Part shown: positions 37,551-48,977 of the stretch, in pieces
How positions within the stretch are numbered: position 1 is the first letter of the stretch
Layout: each line of letters begins with the position of its first letter
The notes under the pieces: generated by a model
Database searches by the model: none
What the model was told of the DNA's origin: nothing
What the model saw: the letters and a program-made list of their open reading frames with translations, nothing else
Program-made: the position numbers and the translations under genes
From: Yersinia ruckeri ATCC 29473
GTDB lineage: Bacteria; Pseudomonadota; Gammaproteobacteria; Enterobacterales; Enterobacteriaceae
DNA: 64,000 nt
Direction of reading: 5' to 3'
Assembly: GCF_000754815.1 (NCBI RefSeq)
Contig: NZ_KN150747.1
Location: 807,655 to 871,654, forward strand

Positions 37551-37579
37551 CAGGGCGGCTTAGGCCGCCCTGGTTGTTT
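37551..37579 (+). terminator. Intrinsic terminator of sspA-sspB
   Basis: CAGGGCGGC (37551-37559) pairs perfectly with GCCGCCCTG (37564-37572) around TTAG, followed by GTTGTTT. Being 20 nt before the convergent gene's end, it may serve both. Confidence 0.8.
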
Positions 37580-37598
37580 CTGTCGAGCCATCAGGGTA

Positions 37599-38087
37599 TC
37601 AGGATAACTTTTTCAGCTCGGCCAGGCAGGTATCTCGTGGACCGGTCATATCGTTGTTTCTGATTGTCGATAACGTATGCGAGGCTCGTTGTTGGAAGCT
37701 GGTTTTTGCTGCGCTATCTGTAGCCTCTGTCGGTGCAGTACAGACATCAGTCAGGGCTAGCGTTTTACTGTCACTGACGGCTCTTAGCACCGCCGCCGGG
37801 TTATAAATCAGGGCGGAAGAAAGTGCTGATTTTATAGATTGAGTAAACTTCTGATTCCCGCCATCTGCCAGCTTCGGCGCCATTGCAATCCAATTATCGT
37901 CGCCTAGCTTGATATTGTTTTCTACCGCAGCCAATTGCCCCGATTTGGCCAGCTCTGCAACCACCGCTTTGGCTCCCCGAGCTTCAATATTGTAGCTCAC
38001 TTCCTGATAGTTTAGAGACATGGCTAGAGAGCTAAAACTGGTGGCGAGTAGACCACCGGCAATAAGCAGCAAAGGGGTTTTCATCAT
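37599..38087 (-). CDS. Exported protein of unknown function
   Basis: 162-aa protein with a clear signal peptide: MMKTP, a hydrophobic core (LLLIAGGLLATSFSSLA) and likely cleavage near SLA/MSL. AAGGAA lies 7 nt before the start codon chosen at 38087. The mature part is mostly helical and contains two cysteines (DVCTAP and DTCLAE) that could pair in the periplasm. I recognise no family and the neighbours (sspB, gltD) give no clue. It has its own transcript, convergent with sspB. Confidence 0.7.
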   Translation of the reverse strand: MMKTPLLLIAGGLLATSFSSLAMSLNYQEVSYNIEARGAKAVVAELAKSGQLAAVENNIKLGDDNWIAMAPKLADGGNQKFTQSIKSALSSALIYNPAAVLRAVSDSKTLALTDVCTAPTEATDSAAKTSFQQRASHTLSTIRNNDMTGPRDTCLAELKKLS

Positions 38088-38510
38088 TGATTTCCTTATA
38101 TTCCAAAACACGATGTAACTGATACGCTGATGATATTGCGAGTCCATTACTATAGCGCGTCATATATAAAAAGCTGCAAATAAGGGATGATGAGTGTTAC
38201 AAAATCTGTATTTTCATCATATTTACAGATTAAATTCGGCCTTTATGCTTATCTCTTATCGTTAGCGGGAAGACACTAAATAAATAGTGCTGTGATGTAT
38301 CTAATAAGAAAATAGCAAATGGTCAGCAGAAGGTGGGTTGATCTATCTACTTGAGTATCAAATGGATATCCTGAATAGACTCACGCTAGAGAAAGTTATG
38401 TATCGGTGAGTCATAACGATAAATCCACGGCTCGAACCGACAAAAATGTATTGATGGTACCTTGACGATCTGCCGGTTTTCACTACTGCGGCGACGGAGT
38501 GATTAATCTC
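38088..38510. other. Intergenic region without recognised genes
   Basis: About 420 bases between the exported-protein gene and the gltD terminator. The left end must carry the promoter of the exported protein. No ORF with a ribosome site, tRNA or known sRNA was recognised. Confidence 0.5.
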
Positions 38511-38540
38511 AAGGGCTGGATCCTTGGTCATCCAGCCCTT
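38511..38540 (-). terminator. Terminator downstream of gltD
   Basis: AAGGGCTGGAT (38511-38521) and ATCCAGCCCTT (38530-38540) form a perfect 11-bp stem with an 8-nt loop, 26 nt after the gltD stop. The T-run is short on the minus strand. Confidence 0.7.
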
Positions 38541-38565
38541 TTATTTGGTCTTGTCTAGCAAGCTT

Positions 38566-39993
<1,428 letters not shown>

Positions 39994-42900
39994 TTACTGC
40001 GCTTGAACCCGCAACTCGGCTGCGGAACGACTACGGTGGCCCAACAGTGCTTTCACATCGCTGGATTTTGGTTTCACCAAGGCGAATTTGGTTACCCATT
40101 CCGGCCAGGTGGCCAAAATTTCTTCGCCACGACTGGAACCGGTCAACTGAACGTGTTCAGTGATTAGCCCGCGCAGATGTTCTTCATGGATTGCCAGTTG
40201 ATCGACATCCAATACTTCTACCAACTCAGGGTTAACGCGTTTACGGAATTCACCGTCTTCATCCAAAACATAAGCAAAGCCACCGGTCATTCCTGCGCCA
40301 AAGTTGATGCCGGTACGACCCAGAACACAGACGATACCACCGGTCATGTATTCACAGCCGTTATCACCGATACCTTCAACCACGGTAATTGCGCCAGAGT
40401 TACGCACGGCGAAACGCTCACCAGCACGGCCTGCGGCAAATAATTTACCACCGGTTGCACCATACAGGCAGGTGTTACCGACAATGCTGGCTTCGTGGCT
40501 GCGGAAAGCAGAACCGACCGGAGGACGTACCGCAATACGGCCGCCAGCCATACCTTTACCGACATAATCGTTGGCATCACCAGTCAGGGTCAATTCAACG
40601 CCACCGGCATTCCAAACGCCAAAGCTCTGACCCGCAGTACCGGAGAAGTGCACTTTGATTGGATCGGTTGCCAAACCTTGATCACCATGTTTTTCAGCGA
40701 TAGCACCTGACAGTGCCGCGCCTACCGAGCGATCGGTGTTACGGATATCAAAGTAGAACGTCTTACTGTGTTTGGCTTCGATATAGGGTTCAGCCTGTGC
40801 CAGCAAGGCTTTGTTTAACGAGCCTTTATCGAATGGCGGATTGCTTTCAGTGCAATACAGTGCCTTGCCCGGATGTGGTTTAGCCGTTGCCAACAGTGGC
40901 GACAAGTCCAGTTTGTTCTGTTTGGCCGAAATACCGTCCAGCTCGATTAACATATCGGTGCGGCCAATTAAATCAACCAGTTGGCTTACACCCAACTCAG
41001 CCATAATCTGACGTGTTTCTCTGGCGATAAACTGGAAATAGTTCACCACACGCTCCGGCAGGCCGTGATAATGGTCGCGTCGCAGCTTTTCGTCCTGAGT
41101 TGCTACACCCGTAGCGCAGTTATTCAGGTGACAAATACGCAGATATTTACAGCCTAACGCGACCATTGGGCCGGTACCAAAGCCGAAGCTTTCGGCACCA
41201 AGAATGGCTGCTTTGATAATATCGACACCGGTTTTCAGACCGCCATCAACTTGCAGACGGATTTTATGGCGCAGGCCATTAGCAACCAGCGCCTGTTGGG
41301 TTTCAACCAGGCCCAGCTCCCACGGACAACCGGCGTATTTCACTGATGAGAGCGGGCTAGCCCCGGTACCACCATCGTAGCCAGCAATGGTGATCAGGTC
41401 GGCATAGGCTTTCGCTACGCCAGTGGCAATCGTACCGACACCCGGTTCGGAAACCAGCTTCACCGAAATCATGGCTTTCGGATTGACCTGCTTCAAATCG
41501 AAAATGAGCTGTGCCAAATCTTCAATGGAGTAAATATCGTGATGCGGCGGTGGGGAAATCAGGGTCACGCCCGGCACGGAATAGCGCAGTTTGGCGATAT
41601 AAGGTGTGACTTTATCTCCTGGCAACTGACCGCCTTCACCGGGTTTTGCCCCTTGGGCAACTTTGATCTGAATAACGTCAGCGTTGACCAGATACGCCGG
41701 GGTTACGCCGAAACGGCCTGATGCCACTTGTTTGATGCGGGACACTTTATTGGTGCCATAGCGCACCGGATCTTCGCCGCCTTCGCCAGAGTTGGAAAAA
41801 CCACCCAGACTATTCATCGCGATAGCCAGTGATTCATGGGCTTCTGGGCTGAGTGCGCCGATAGACATGGCCGCAGTATCAAATCGGGTAAATAAGGATT
41901 CTGCGGGTTCAACTTGATCAACCGGGATCGGCGTGTTTTGTGGCTTGATCGCCAGCAGATCCCGCAGGGTCGCGACCGGACGCTCATTGACCAGTTTTGC
42001 ATAGACTTGATAATCGCTGTATTCGCCGCTGTGTACTGCTTTCTGCAAGGTACTGACCACATCTGGGTTATACGTGTGGTATTCGCCGTTATGGACAAAT
42101 TTGAGTAAACCGCCTTGATCCAAAGGTTGACGTTTCAGCCAGGCGCGTTTGGATAGATTTTGCAGATCTTGCTGGAAGTCGCTGAAGTCGGCACCGCCGA
42201 TACGGCTAACCACGCCCTGAAAACACAGGTTACATAGCGCTTTATCTAGACCCACGGCTTCGAACAGCTTGGCGCAGCGATAAGATGCCACAGTGGATAT
42301 GCCCATTTTGGACATGATTTTGTAGAGGCCTTTGTTGATGCCGTTGCGATAATTGAGCATCACATCGCGGTATTTCTTATCTATAGCCTGAGTATCGACA
42401 AGTTTAGCCAGTGATTCGTAAGCTAAATATGGATAGATAGCCGTTGCACCAAAACCGAGTAACACGGCGAAGTGGTGCGGATCGCGGGCACTGGCGGTTT
42501 CAACAATGATGTTGGCGTCACAGCGCAGATTTTTTTCTACCAGACGCGTCTGGATCGCACCGACCGCCATCGGGGCGGGTACCGGCAGGCGAGTTGGCGA
42601 AATAGAACGGTCGGACAGTACCAGCATGACCGCACCGTCACGTACTTTGCGCTCGGCCTCGTCACACAGTGATAAAACGCTCTGTTGCAGGTCTTGCTGG
42701 CTAGGATCGAACGTCAAATCCAGGCGATCGGCACGATAATATTCGCCTTCCAGCGTCGTGAGCTGCTGGAAATCTGAATACAGCAGGATCGGCGATTTGA
42801 AGCTCAACCGATGAGCCTGGCCTTCGGCTTCGCAGAATACGTTCATCTCGCGACCAATACTGGTGGCCAATGACATAACATGGGCCTCCCGCAGTGGATC

Positions 42901-44451
42901 GATCGGCGGGTTGGTGACCTGTGCGAACTGTTGACGGAAATAGTCATAGATAATACGTGGACCGCTGGAAAGCACGGCAAATGGCGTATCGTCACCCATT
43001 GAACCCGTCGCTTCCTGACCATTCTCACCCAATACGCGGATGATTTGATCCAGTTCTTCGTTACTGTAACCAAACTGTTTTTGATAGGTTTCAAGCTGAG
43101 AGTCGTCTAACTGGCGGCTACCGACTTGATCTTCTGGCAGATCTTCGAATGGCACCAAACGCTTAACGTTCTTTTCCATCCATTCTTTATACGGGTGACG
43201 GCTTTTCAGATCGTTATCGGTTTCTGCAGAATGTAGGATTTTTCCGGTACGGGTATCGATCACCATCAGTTCACCGGGGCCGACGCGGCCTTTTTCAACC
43301 ACTTCATCCGGCTGATAATCCCAAATACCGACTTCCGAGGCACAGGTAATCAATTTGTCTTTGGTGATGACGTAGCGCGCGGGACGCAGGCCGTTACGAT
43401 CCAGATTACAGGCAGCATAGCGTCCGTCAGACATAACGATCCCGGCAGGGCCATCCCACGGTTCCATATGCATCGAGTTAAAGTCGAAGAAGGCGCGCAG
43501 ATCGGTATCCATATCCGGGTTGTTCTGCCAGGCAGGCGGAACCAGTAGGCGCATGGCACGAATCAAATCCATCCCGCCGCTAAGGAACAGCTCCAGCATG
43601 TTATCCAGCGAGCTGGAATCGGAGCCGGTTTCATTGACGAAAGGCGCGGCATCCTGCAAATCCGGGATCAGTGGCGTCTTGAATTTATAGGCACGAGCTC
43701 GCGCCCATTGGCGGTTACCAGCGATAGTATTGATTTCGCCGTTGTGCGCCAGATAGCGAAACGGTTGCGCCAGTGGCCAGCGTGGCACGGTATTGGTGGA
43801 GAAACGCTGGTGGAACAGGCAAATGGCCGATTCGAGACGCAGGTCGGCCAGATCCAGATAGAAACGTGGCAGATCTGCAGGCATACACAGGCCTTTATAG
43901 ATCGTCACCAGATTGGAAAAACTACAGACGTAGAAGTCTAAATCTGAAATACGCTTTTCGATACGGCGGCGTGCCACAAACAGGCGGCGTTCCATATCAC
44001 GTGGCCGCCACCCGGCAGGGGCATTGACAAAAATCTGTTCAATACGCGGCAGAGAAGAGAGGGCAATTTCACCGAGAACATCGGGATTAGTCGGCACGGC
44101 GCGCCAGCCAACGACGGAGAGTGTCTCGTTTTGCAGCTCTTCTTCCACAATGCGGCGGCTGGCCTGAGCCAGTTCATTATCCTGGCTCAGGAATATCATG
44201 CCAACAGCGTAGTTTTTTGCTAAACGCCAGCCGCGCTCTTCGGCGACCATGCGGAAAAAACGATCCGGTTTTTGTAATAGCAAGCCGCAGCCATCGCCTG
44301 TTTTACCATCGGCGAGTATGGCTCCACGGTGCTGCATGCGGGCCAGTGCGTGTATTGCCGTACGCACGACTTTATGGCTTGGTTCGCCTTCTATGTGGGC
44401 GATGAGGCCAAAACCGCAATTGTCCTTCTCTTGGGATTTATCGTACAACAT
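39994..44451 (-). CDS. gltB: Glutamate synthase large subunit
   Basis: 1485-aa glutamine-dependent amidotransferase that makes glutamate from 2-oxoglutarate and glutamine. The start MLYDKSQEKDNC at 44451 gives an 11-residue propeptide before the catalytic cysteine Cys12. E. coli has a longer N-terminal extension, so upstream codons to 44487 remain possible. The FMN/3Fe-4S region includes GCKYLRICHLNNCATGVATQ, and the C-terminal GXGXG beta-helix domain is complete to AELRVQAQ. Confidence 0.96.
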   Translation of the reverse strand: MLYDKSQEKDNCGFGLIAHIEGEPSHKVVRTAIHALARMQHRGAILADGKTGDGCGLLLQKPDRFFRMVAEERGWRLAKNYAVGMIFLSQDNELAQASRRIVEEELQNETLSVVGWRAVPTNPDVLGEIALSSLPRIEQIFVNAPAGWRPRDMERRLFVARRRIEKRISDLDFYVCSFSNLVTIYKGLCMPADLPRFYLDLADLRLESAICLFHQRFSTNTVPRWPLAQPFRYLAHNGEINTIAGNRQWARARAYKFKTPLIPDLQDAAPFVNETGSDSSSLDNMLELFLSGGMDLIRAMRLLVPPAWQNNPDMDTDLRAFFDFNSMHMEPWDGPAGIVMSDGRYAACNLDRNGLRPARYVITKDKLITCASEVGIWDYQPDEVVEKGRVGPGELMVIDTRTGKILHSAETDNDLKSRHPYKEWMEKNVKRLVPFEDLPEDQVGSRQLDDSQLETYQKQFGYSNEELDQIIRVLGENGQEATGSMGDDTPFAVLSSGPRIIYDYFRQQFAQVTNPPIDPLREAHVMSLATSIGREMNVFCEAEGQAHRLSFKSPILLYSDFQQLTTLEGEYYRADRLDLTFDPSQQDLQQSVLSLCDEAERKVRDGAVMLVLSDRSISPTRLPVPAPMAVGAIQTRLVEKNLRCDANIIVETASARDPHHFAVLLGFGATAIYPYLAYESLAKLVDTQAIDKKYRDVMLNYRNGINKGLYKIMSKMGISTVASYRCAKLFEAVGLDKALCNLCFQGVVSRIGGADFSDFQQDLQNLSKRAWLKRQPLDQGGLLKFVHNGEYHTYNPDVVSTLQKAVHSGEYSDYQVYAKLVNERPVATLRDLLAIKPQNTPIPVDQVEPAESLFTRFDTAAMSIGALSPEAHESLAIAMNSLGGFSNSGEGGEDPVRYGTNKVSRIKQVASGRFGVTPAYLVNADVIQIKVAQGAKPGEGGQLPGDKVTPYIAKLRYSVPGVTLISPPPHHDIYSIEDLAQLIFDLKQVNPKAMISVKLVSEPGVGTIATGVAKAYADLITIAGYDGGTGASPLSSVKYAGCPWELGLVETQQALVANGLRHKIRLQVDGGLKTGVDIIKAAILGAESFGFGTGPMVALGCKYLRICHLNNCATGVATQDEKLRRDHYHGLPERVVNYFQFIARETRQIMAELGVSQLVDLIGRTDMLIELDGISAKQNKLDLSPLLATAKPHPGKALYCTESNPPFDKGSLNKALLAQAEPYIEAKHSKTFYFDIRNTDRSVGAALSGAIAEKHGDQGLATDPIKVHFSGTAGQSFGVWNAGGVELTLTGDANDYVGKGMAGGRIAVRPPVGSAFRSHEASIVGNTCLYGATGGKLFAAGRAGERFAVRNSGAITVVEGIGDNGCEYMTGGIVCVLGRTGINFGAGMTGGFAYVLDEDGEFRKRVNPELVEVLDVDQLAIHEEHLRGLITEHVQLTGSSRGEEILATWPEWVTKFALVKPKSSDVKALLGHRSRSAAELRVQAQ

Positions 44452-45143
44452 ATCAGTGAACCTCCCCAGGCTCTGCGTGACTCTCACAACCTACTGCGAG
44501 GGACAATTCACGGTGACGGGTGGGCTGACAGGCACGTATTTCACGGCAAATCTGCTTTTCCGCCCTCCGCCAATGACCTCTCGTGACGGGTCTCACAAGT
44601 GGTATATAACTTGTTTTAAGAGGGAGTCTTAAATTACTGCATAATTATGACTAGACGTTTGCCCGTCTAGAAAGCTTCCAGCGGACTTCCAACTTAGCGA
44701 GAAAGAATACTGAGGTCAAATATAAGTCTAAGATATATCCTTACCACTAAAAACATATTTATCATTATGAATTTAAAGTGAATTATTGGACTTATTGCCT
44801 TTTGTATAGTCTGTTGGATAGGCGTGAAAATGTGAGCTGTCTCACTATAGTGCAATCACCAAATCTCTGCACCATGCTAGTTCTGGCTTAGAACGCAGAG
44901 TTATATCCTGCAATTTGCTATTCTAATAAGATTAAAAACTATTTTTAATCAATTTGTAATCGATGGGCTAAGCCGTTTGTCATGATTAGAAAAATTAATC
45001 GGTATTTAAATGATTTTATTTTCATTTATAATGAATGGTTATGCGAAATTGCACCCAAAGAGGAGGGAGTTGATCTCTGTCATCGCACGGAACACCCTGG
45101 CCAGTTAGGCTAAGCGACTTTTCCGACAGGCAGCCTCCAGATT
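44452..45143. other. gltB-yhcC divergent regulatory region
   Basis: Roughly 690 bases, AT-rich in the middle, between two divergent genes. Inverted repeats TTAAGA-N5-TCTTAA (44616-44632) and CTAGACG-N6-CGTCTAG (44651-44670) lie on the gltB side, next to a TATATA box on the minus strand (about 44603-44608). In E. coli gltB is under Lrp and other global control over a long upstream region; such sites are likely here but not individually recognisable. No gene is supported. Confidence 0.5.
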
Positions 45144-46046
45144 ATGCAGTTGCAGAAATTAGTCAATATGTTTGGTGCGGATTTACAACGCCGCTATGGT
45201 GAAAAAATCCATAAACTCACGCTCCACGGTGGTTTCAGCTGTCCAAACCGCGACGGTACGTTGGGGCGCGGTGGCTGCACTTTCTGCCAGGTCGCCTCTT
45301 TTGCCGATGAACAAATGCAGCAACGCACCATTAGCGAACAATTGGCCGCACAGGCCAAAAAGGTTAATCGTGCCAACCGTTATCTGGCCTATTTTCAGGC
45401 TTATACTAGTACCTATGCCGAAATAAATGCGTTGGCAGCGATGTATCAGCAGGCATTGACCGAAGCCGATATCGTGGGGATTTGTGTCGGTACGCGCCCA
45501 GACTGCGTACCCGATGCAGTGCTGGATTTGCTCAGCAGCTACCACCAACAAGGCTATGAAGTTTGGCTGGAACTGGGTTTGCAAACGGCCAATGATAAAA
45601 CCCTCAAACGTATTAACCGTGGTCATGACTTTGCCAGTTATCAACATACCGCTCGCCGTGCCAGAGCGCGTGGCTTAAAAGTCTGTTGCCATCTGATAGT
45701 CGGATTGCCCGGAGAAGATCAAGCCCAAGGCCTGCAAACGCTACAACAAGTCGCCGATACCGGTGTCGACGGGTTAAAACTGCATCCGTTGCACATCGTC
45801 GAAGGCAGTACCATGGCCAAAGCCTGGCGAGCAGGTCGCCTGCCCGAGCTGGCACTGGAAGATTATGTCGTCACCGCCGGTGAAATGATCCGCCATACAC
45901 CAACGGATATTGTTTATCACCGTATTTCGGCCAGCGCCCGCCGCCCGACGTTGCTTGCTCCGCTGTGGTGCGAGAATCGGTGGACCGGTATGGTGGAGTT
46001 GAATAAGTATATGCTTGTCCACGGTGGGCAAGCCTCTGCATTGTGA
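45144..46046 (+). CDS. yhcC: Radical SAM protein YhcC
   Basis: 300-aa radical-SAM protein of unresolved function (TIGR01212-type family). The cluster-binding cysteines are Cys33, Cys45 and Cys48 in FSCPNRDGTLGRGGCTFC, a wider spacing than the usual CX3CX2C. The barrel continues with CVGTRPDCVPD and LELGLQTANDKTL. It is divergent from gltB, as in E. coli. Its stop codon coincides with the first bases of the tandem repeat that follows. Confidence 0.93.
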   Translation: MQLQKLVNMFGADLQRRYGEKIHKLTLHGGFSCPNRDGTLGRGGCTFCQVASFADEQMQQRTISEQLAAQAKKVNRANRYLAYFQAYTSTYAEINALAAMYQQALTEADIVGICVGTRPDCVPDAVLDLLSSYHQQGYEVWLELGLQTANDKTLKRINRGHDFASYQHTARRARARGLKVCCHLIVGLPGEDQAQGLQTLQQVADTGVDGLKLHPLHIVEGSTMAKAWRAGRLPELALEDYVVTAGEMIRHTPTDIVYHRISASARRPTLLAPLWCENRWTGMVELNKYMLVHGGQASAL

Positions 46047-46509
46047 TCGGCTACTGCGCGTTTGTCACTTGAGTTTGGGCTGTGCTCGGCCTCCTCGTGT
46101 ACTGCGTGTACACTCCGGGGCACTGCGCGCAGGCCGCGCTCAATTGTCTGCCGCTCGCTACGCCCTTGGCTTGGGTGATTGTCGGCTACTGCGCGTTTGT
46201 CACTTGAGTTTGGGCTGTGCTCGGCCTCCTCGTGTACTGCGTGTACACTCCGGGGCACTGCGCACAGGCCGCGCTCAATTGTCTGCCGCTCGCTACGCCC
46301 TTGGCTTGGGTGATTGTCGGCTACTGCGCGTTTGTCACTTGAGTTTGGGCTGTGCTCGGCCTCCTCGTGTACTGCGTGTACACTCCGGGGCACTGCGCGC
46401 AGGCCGCGCTCAATTGTCTGCCGCTCGTTACGCCCTTGGCTTGGGTGATTGTCGGCTACTGCGCGTTTGTCACTTGAGTTTGGGCTGTGCTCGGCCTCCT
46501 CGTGTACTG
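46045..46509. repeat. 135-bp tandem repeat array, 3.4 copies
   Basis: Three nearly identical 135-bp units (46049-46183, 46184-46318, 46319-46453) and a 56-bp partial fourth (46454-46509). Only single-base differences are seen, for example GCGCGC versus GCGCAC in unit 2 and CTCGCTACG versus CTCGTTACG in unit 3. Each unit contains the inverted repeat GTGTAC-N5-GTACAC and the palindrome CTGCGCGCAG. Because 135 is divisible by three, long open frames run through on both strands, but they look spurious. The same unit recurs after rnpB (55768-55947). Confidence 0.95.
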
Positions 46510-46637
46510 GCATCGCTATTATCAACTTTCGCCATTTCCCTTTGATTTGCAGTCTTTTCCACACTTCTGGGTAACTCGCCTTATCTATTCCCGGTTTTAC
46601 GGTATGATTTATCTTATGAAGTCTGACGGGAGTCGTT

Positions 46638-48977
46638 ATGAAGCAAATCAGGGTGTTAGCCCAGTATTACGTTGATCTCATGGTGAAGTTAGGGCTGGTG
46701 CGCTTCTCGCTGTTATTGGCATCGGTGCTGGTGGTACTGGCGGTGGTGGTGCAAATGGCCGTTACGCTAGTGCTGCGTGGCTCGGTTGAAAGTATCGATT
46801 TTGTTCGCTCGATCTTCTTCGGCCTGTTGATCACGCCCTGGGCTGTTTACTTTTTGTCGGTGGTGGTGGAACAACTAGAAGAATCCCGTCAGCGTTTATC
46901 TCGTTTGGTAGATAAGCTGGAAATTATGCGTTACCGCGATCGGGAACTTAATCAGCAACTACAAGAAAACATCGCTCAACTGAATCTGGAAATTATTGAG
47001 CGAGAGAAAGCGGAAAAAGCTCATCTTCAGGTAGTCGATAAGCTGAAAGAGGAAATGGGTCATCGCGAGCAGGCACAGATAGAGCTGGGGCAACAATCGG
47101 CATTACTGCGTTCATTCCTCGATGCGTCGCCGGATTTGGTTTATTACCGTAATGAAGATAACGAATTCTCCGGTTGTAATCGGGCGATGGAACTACTGAC
47201 CGGCAAGAGTGAAAAACAATTGGTAGGCTTGACGCCGCAAGAAGTCTATACGCCTGATATTGCAGAAAAAGTGATGGAAACTGACGAAAAAGTCTTCCGT
47301 CATAACGTTTCTTTGACCTACGAACAGTGGTTGGTGTACCCCGATGGGCGTAAAGCCTGTTTTGAGCTGCGTAAAGTGCCGTTCTACGATCGCGTGGGTA
47401 AACGTCATGGATTAATGGGTTTTGGCCGCGATATAACGGAGCGTAAGCGTTACCAAGACGCGTTGGAGAACGCCAGTAGGGATAAGACAACATTTATCTC
47501 AACAATCAGCCACGAGCTTCGTACGCCGCTTAATGGCATTGTTGGTCTGAGTCGTATTTTGCTGGATACGGATTTGAATGATGAACAACTGAAATACCTC
47601 AAGACCATTCATGTCAGTGCCATCACTCTGGGCAATATTTTCAACGATATTATCGAAATGGATAAGCTGGAACGCCGCAAAGTGCAGTTGGATAACCAGC
47701 CAATCGATTTCACCGGCTTTATGGCCGATCTGGAAAACCTTTCTGGTCTGCTGGTTCAGCCGAAGGGACTGAAGTTTCTGATGGAGCCACAGGGCCGCTT
47801 ACCGGAAAAAATCATTACTGATGGCACTCGTTTACGTCAGATTTTGTGGAATCTGATTGGCAATGCGGTGAAATTTACCCAGCAAGGGCAGATTGTGGTA
47901 CGCATTTACCGTGAAAATACCGACCGACTGATTTTTGAAGTAGAAGATTCGGGTATGGGGATTCCTGAGGACGAACAGGACAAGATTTTCGCCATGTACT
48001 ATCAAGTCAAAGATCGCAACGGTGGCCGTCCAGCTACCGGCACCGGCATTGGTCTGGCCGTTTCTAAACGTCTGGCACAAAGTATGGGGGGCGACATCAT
48101 GGTGAAAAGTACCCAAGGTGTTGGCTCTTGCTTCACTTTATCCATCAAGGCCCCGGCGGTGCAGAAAGAGGATAGCAGTATCCAGAACCATGAGGATATG
48201 CCGCTACCGGCTTTGCACGTGCTGTTAGTGGAAGATATTGAGCTTAACGTGATTGTGGCGCGCTCGGTGCTGGAGAAATTGGGTAACAGCGTTGAAGTGG
48301 CGATGAATGGTCATGATGCGTTGGCGATGTTTAATCCGGATGATTTTGATTTAGTGCTACTGGATATTCAGTTACCGGATATGTCCGGGCTGGACATTGC
48401 GCGTAAAATTCGCGCGGATTACGCCAGTCACTCATTGCCACCGCTGGTGGCATTAACGGCCAATGTACTGAAAGATAAAAAAGAATATCTCGATGCTGGG
48501 ATGGATGACGTGCTGAGCAAGCCGCTGTCCGTCCCCGCGTTAACGGCAATGATTAAGCAGTTCTGGGATCATCAGCCTTCTCAAGCCATGAAAAAGCAGG
48601 AGCAGAAGCCAATGCAAACCAATGAGTCGTTACTTGACACGGTCATGTTGGAGCAATATATCGATTTGGTTGGGCCGCAGTTGATTCATCAGAGCCTGGA
48701 AATATTTGAACAAATGATGCCGGGATATCTGGCTGTGCTGGATTCCAACATGACGGCCCGCGATCAGAAAGGGATTGCCGAAGAAGCGCACAAAATTAAA
48801 GGTGCAGCTGGCTCTGTGGGGCTACGTCATTTGCAGCAACTCGCTCAACAAATTCAGACGCCTTCTCTGCCAGCATGGTGGGATAACGTTCAGGACTGGA
48901 TTGATGAGTTGAAATTGGAATGGCGTAACGATGTACAGGTGTTGCGGGAATGGACTGCGGAAGCTGAAAAAAAATAA
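46638..48977 (+). CDS. arcB: Aerobic respiration control sensor kinase ArcB
   Basis: 779-aa tripartite hybrid sensor kinase. Two N-terminal membrane helices, a linker coiled coil and a PAS domain (SFLDASPDLVYYRNEDNEF) precede the transmitter with His292 (STISHELRTPLNG), the receiver with Asp576 (LLDIQLPDMSG) and the HPt domain with His718 (EEAHKIKGAAGS). It senses quinone redox state and phosphorylates ArcA. Length agrees with E. coli (778). Its stop codon overlaps the terminator of arcZ on the opposite strand. Confidence 0.97.
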   Translation: MKQIRVLAQYYVDLMVKLGLVRFSLLLASVLVVLAVVVQMAVTLVLRGSVESIDFVRSIFFGLLITPWAVYFLSVVVEQLEESRQRLSRLVDKLEIMRYRDRELNQQLQENIAQLNLEIIEREKAEKAHLQVVDKLKEEMGHREQAQIELGQQSALLRSFLDASPDLVYYRNEDNEFSGCNRAMELLTGKSEKQLVGLTPQEVYTPDIAEKVMETDEKVFRHNVSLTYEQWLVYPDGRKACFELRKVPFYDRVGKRHGLMGFGRDITERKRYQDALENASRDKTTFISTISHELRTPLNGIVGLSRILLDTDLNDEQLKYLKTIHVSAITLGNIFNDIIEMDKLERRKVQLDNQPIDFTGFMADLENLSGLLVQPKGLKFLMEPQGRLPEKIITDGTRLRQILWNLIGNAVKFTQQGQIVVRIYRENTDRLIFEVEDSGMGIPEDEQDKIFAMYYQVKDRNGGRPATGTGIGLAVSKRLAQSMGGDIMVKSTQGVGSCFTLSIKAPAVQKEDSSIQNHEDMPLPALHVLLVEDIELNVIVARSVLEKLGNSVEVAMNGHDALAMFNPDDFDLVLLDIQLPDMSGLDIARKIRADYASHSLPPLVALTANVLKDKKEYLDAGMDDVLSKPLSVPALTAMIKQFWDHQPSQAMKKQEQKPMQTNESLLDTVMLEQYIDLVGPQLIHQSLEIFEQMMPGYLAVLDSNMTARDQKGIAEEAHKIKGAAGSVGLRHLQQLAQQIQTPSLPAWWDNVQDWIDELKLEWRNDVQVLREWTAEAEKK

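Noticed and set aside
46045-46509. CRISPR array
   Set aside because: Units are 135 bp and contiguous, without unique spacers, and no cas genes are present.
46015-46545. Open frame of 176 codons on the plus strand through the repeats
   Set aside because: It starts inside yhcC in another frame and consists only of repeat translation; no coding signature.
45917-46564. Open frame of 215 codons on the minus strand across the 135-bp repeats, with a repeating 45-residue peptide
   Set aside because: It exists because the repeat unit is divisible by three. It runs antisense into yhcC, has no ribosome-binding site and the same pattern is open on the other strand.
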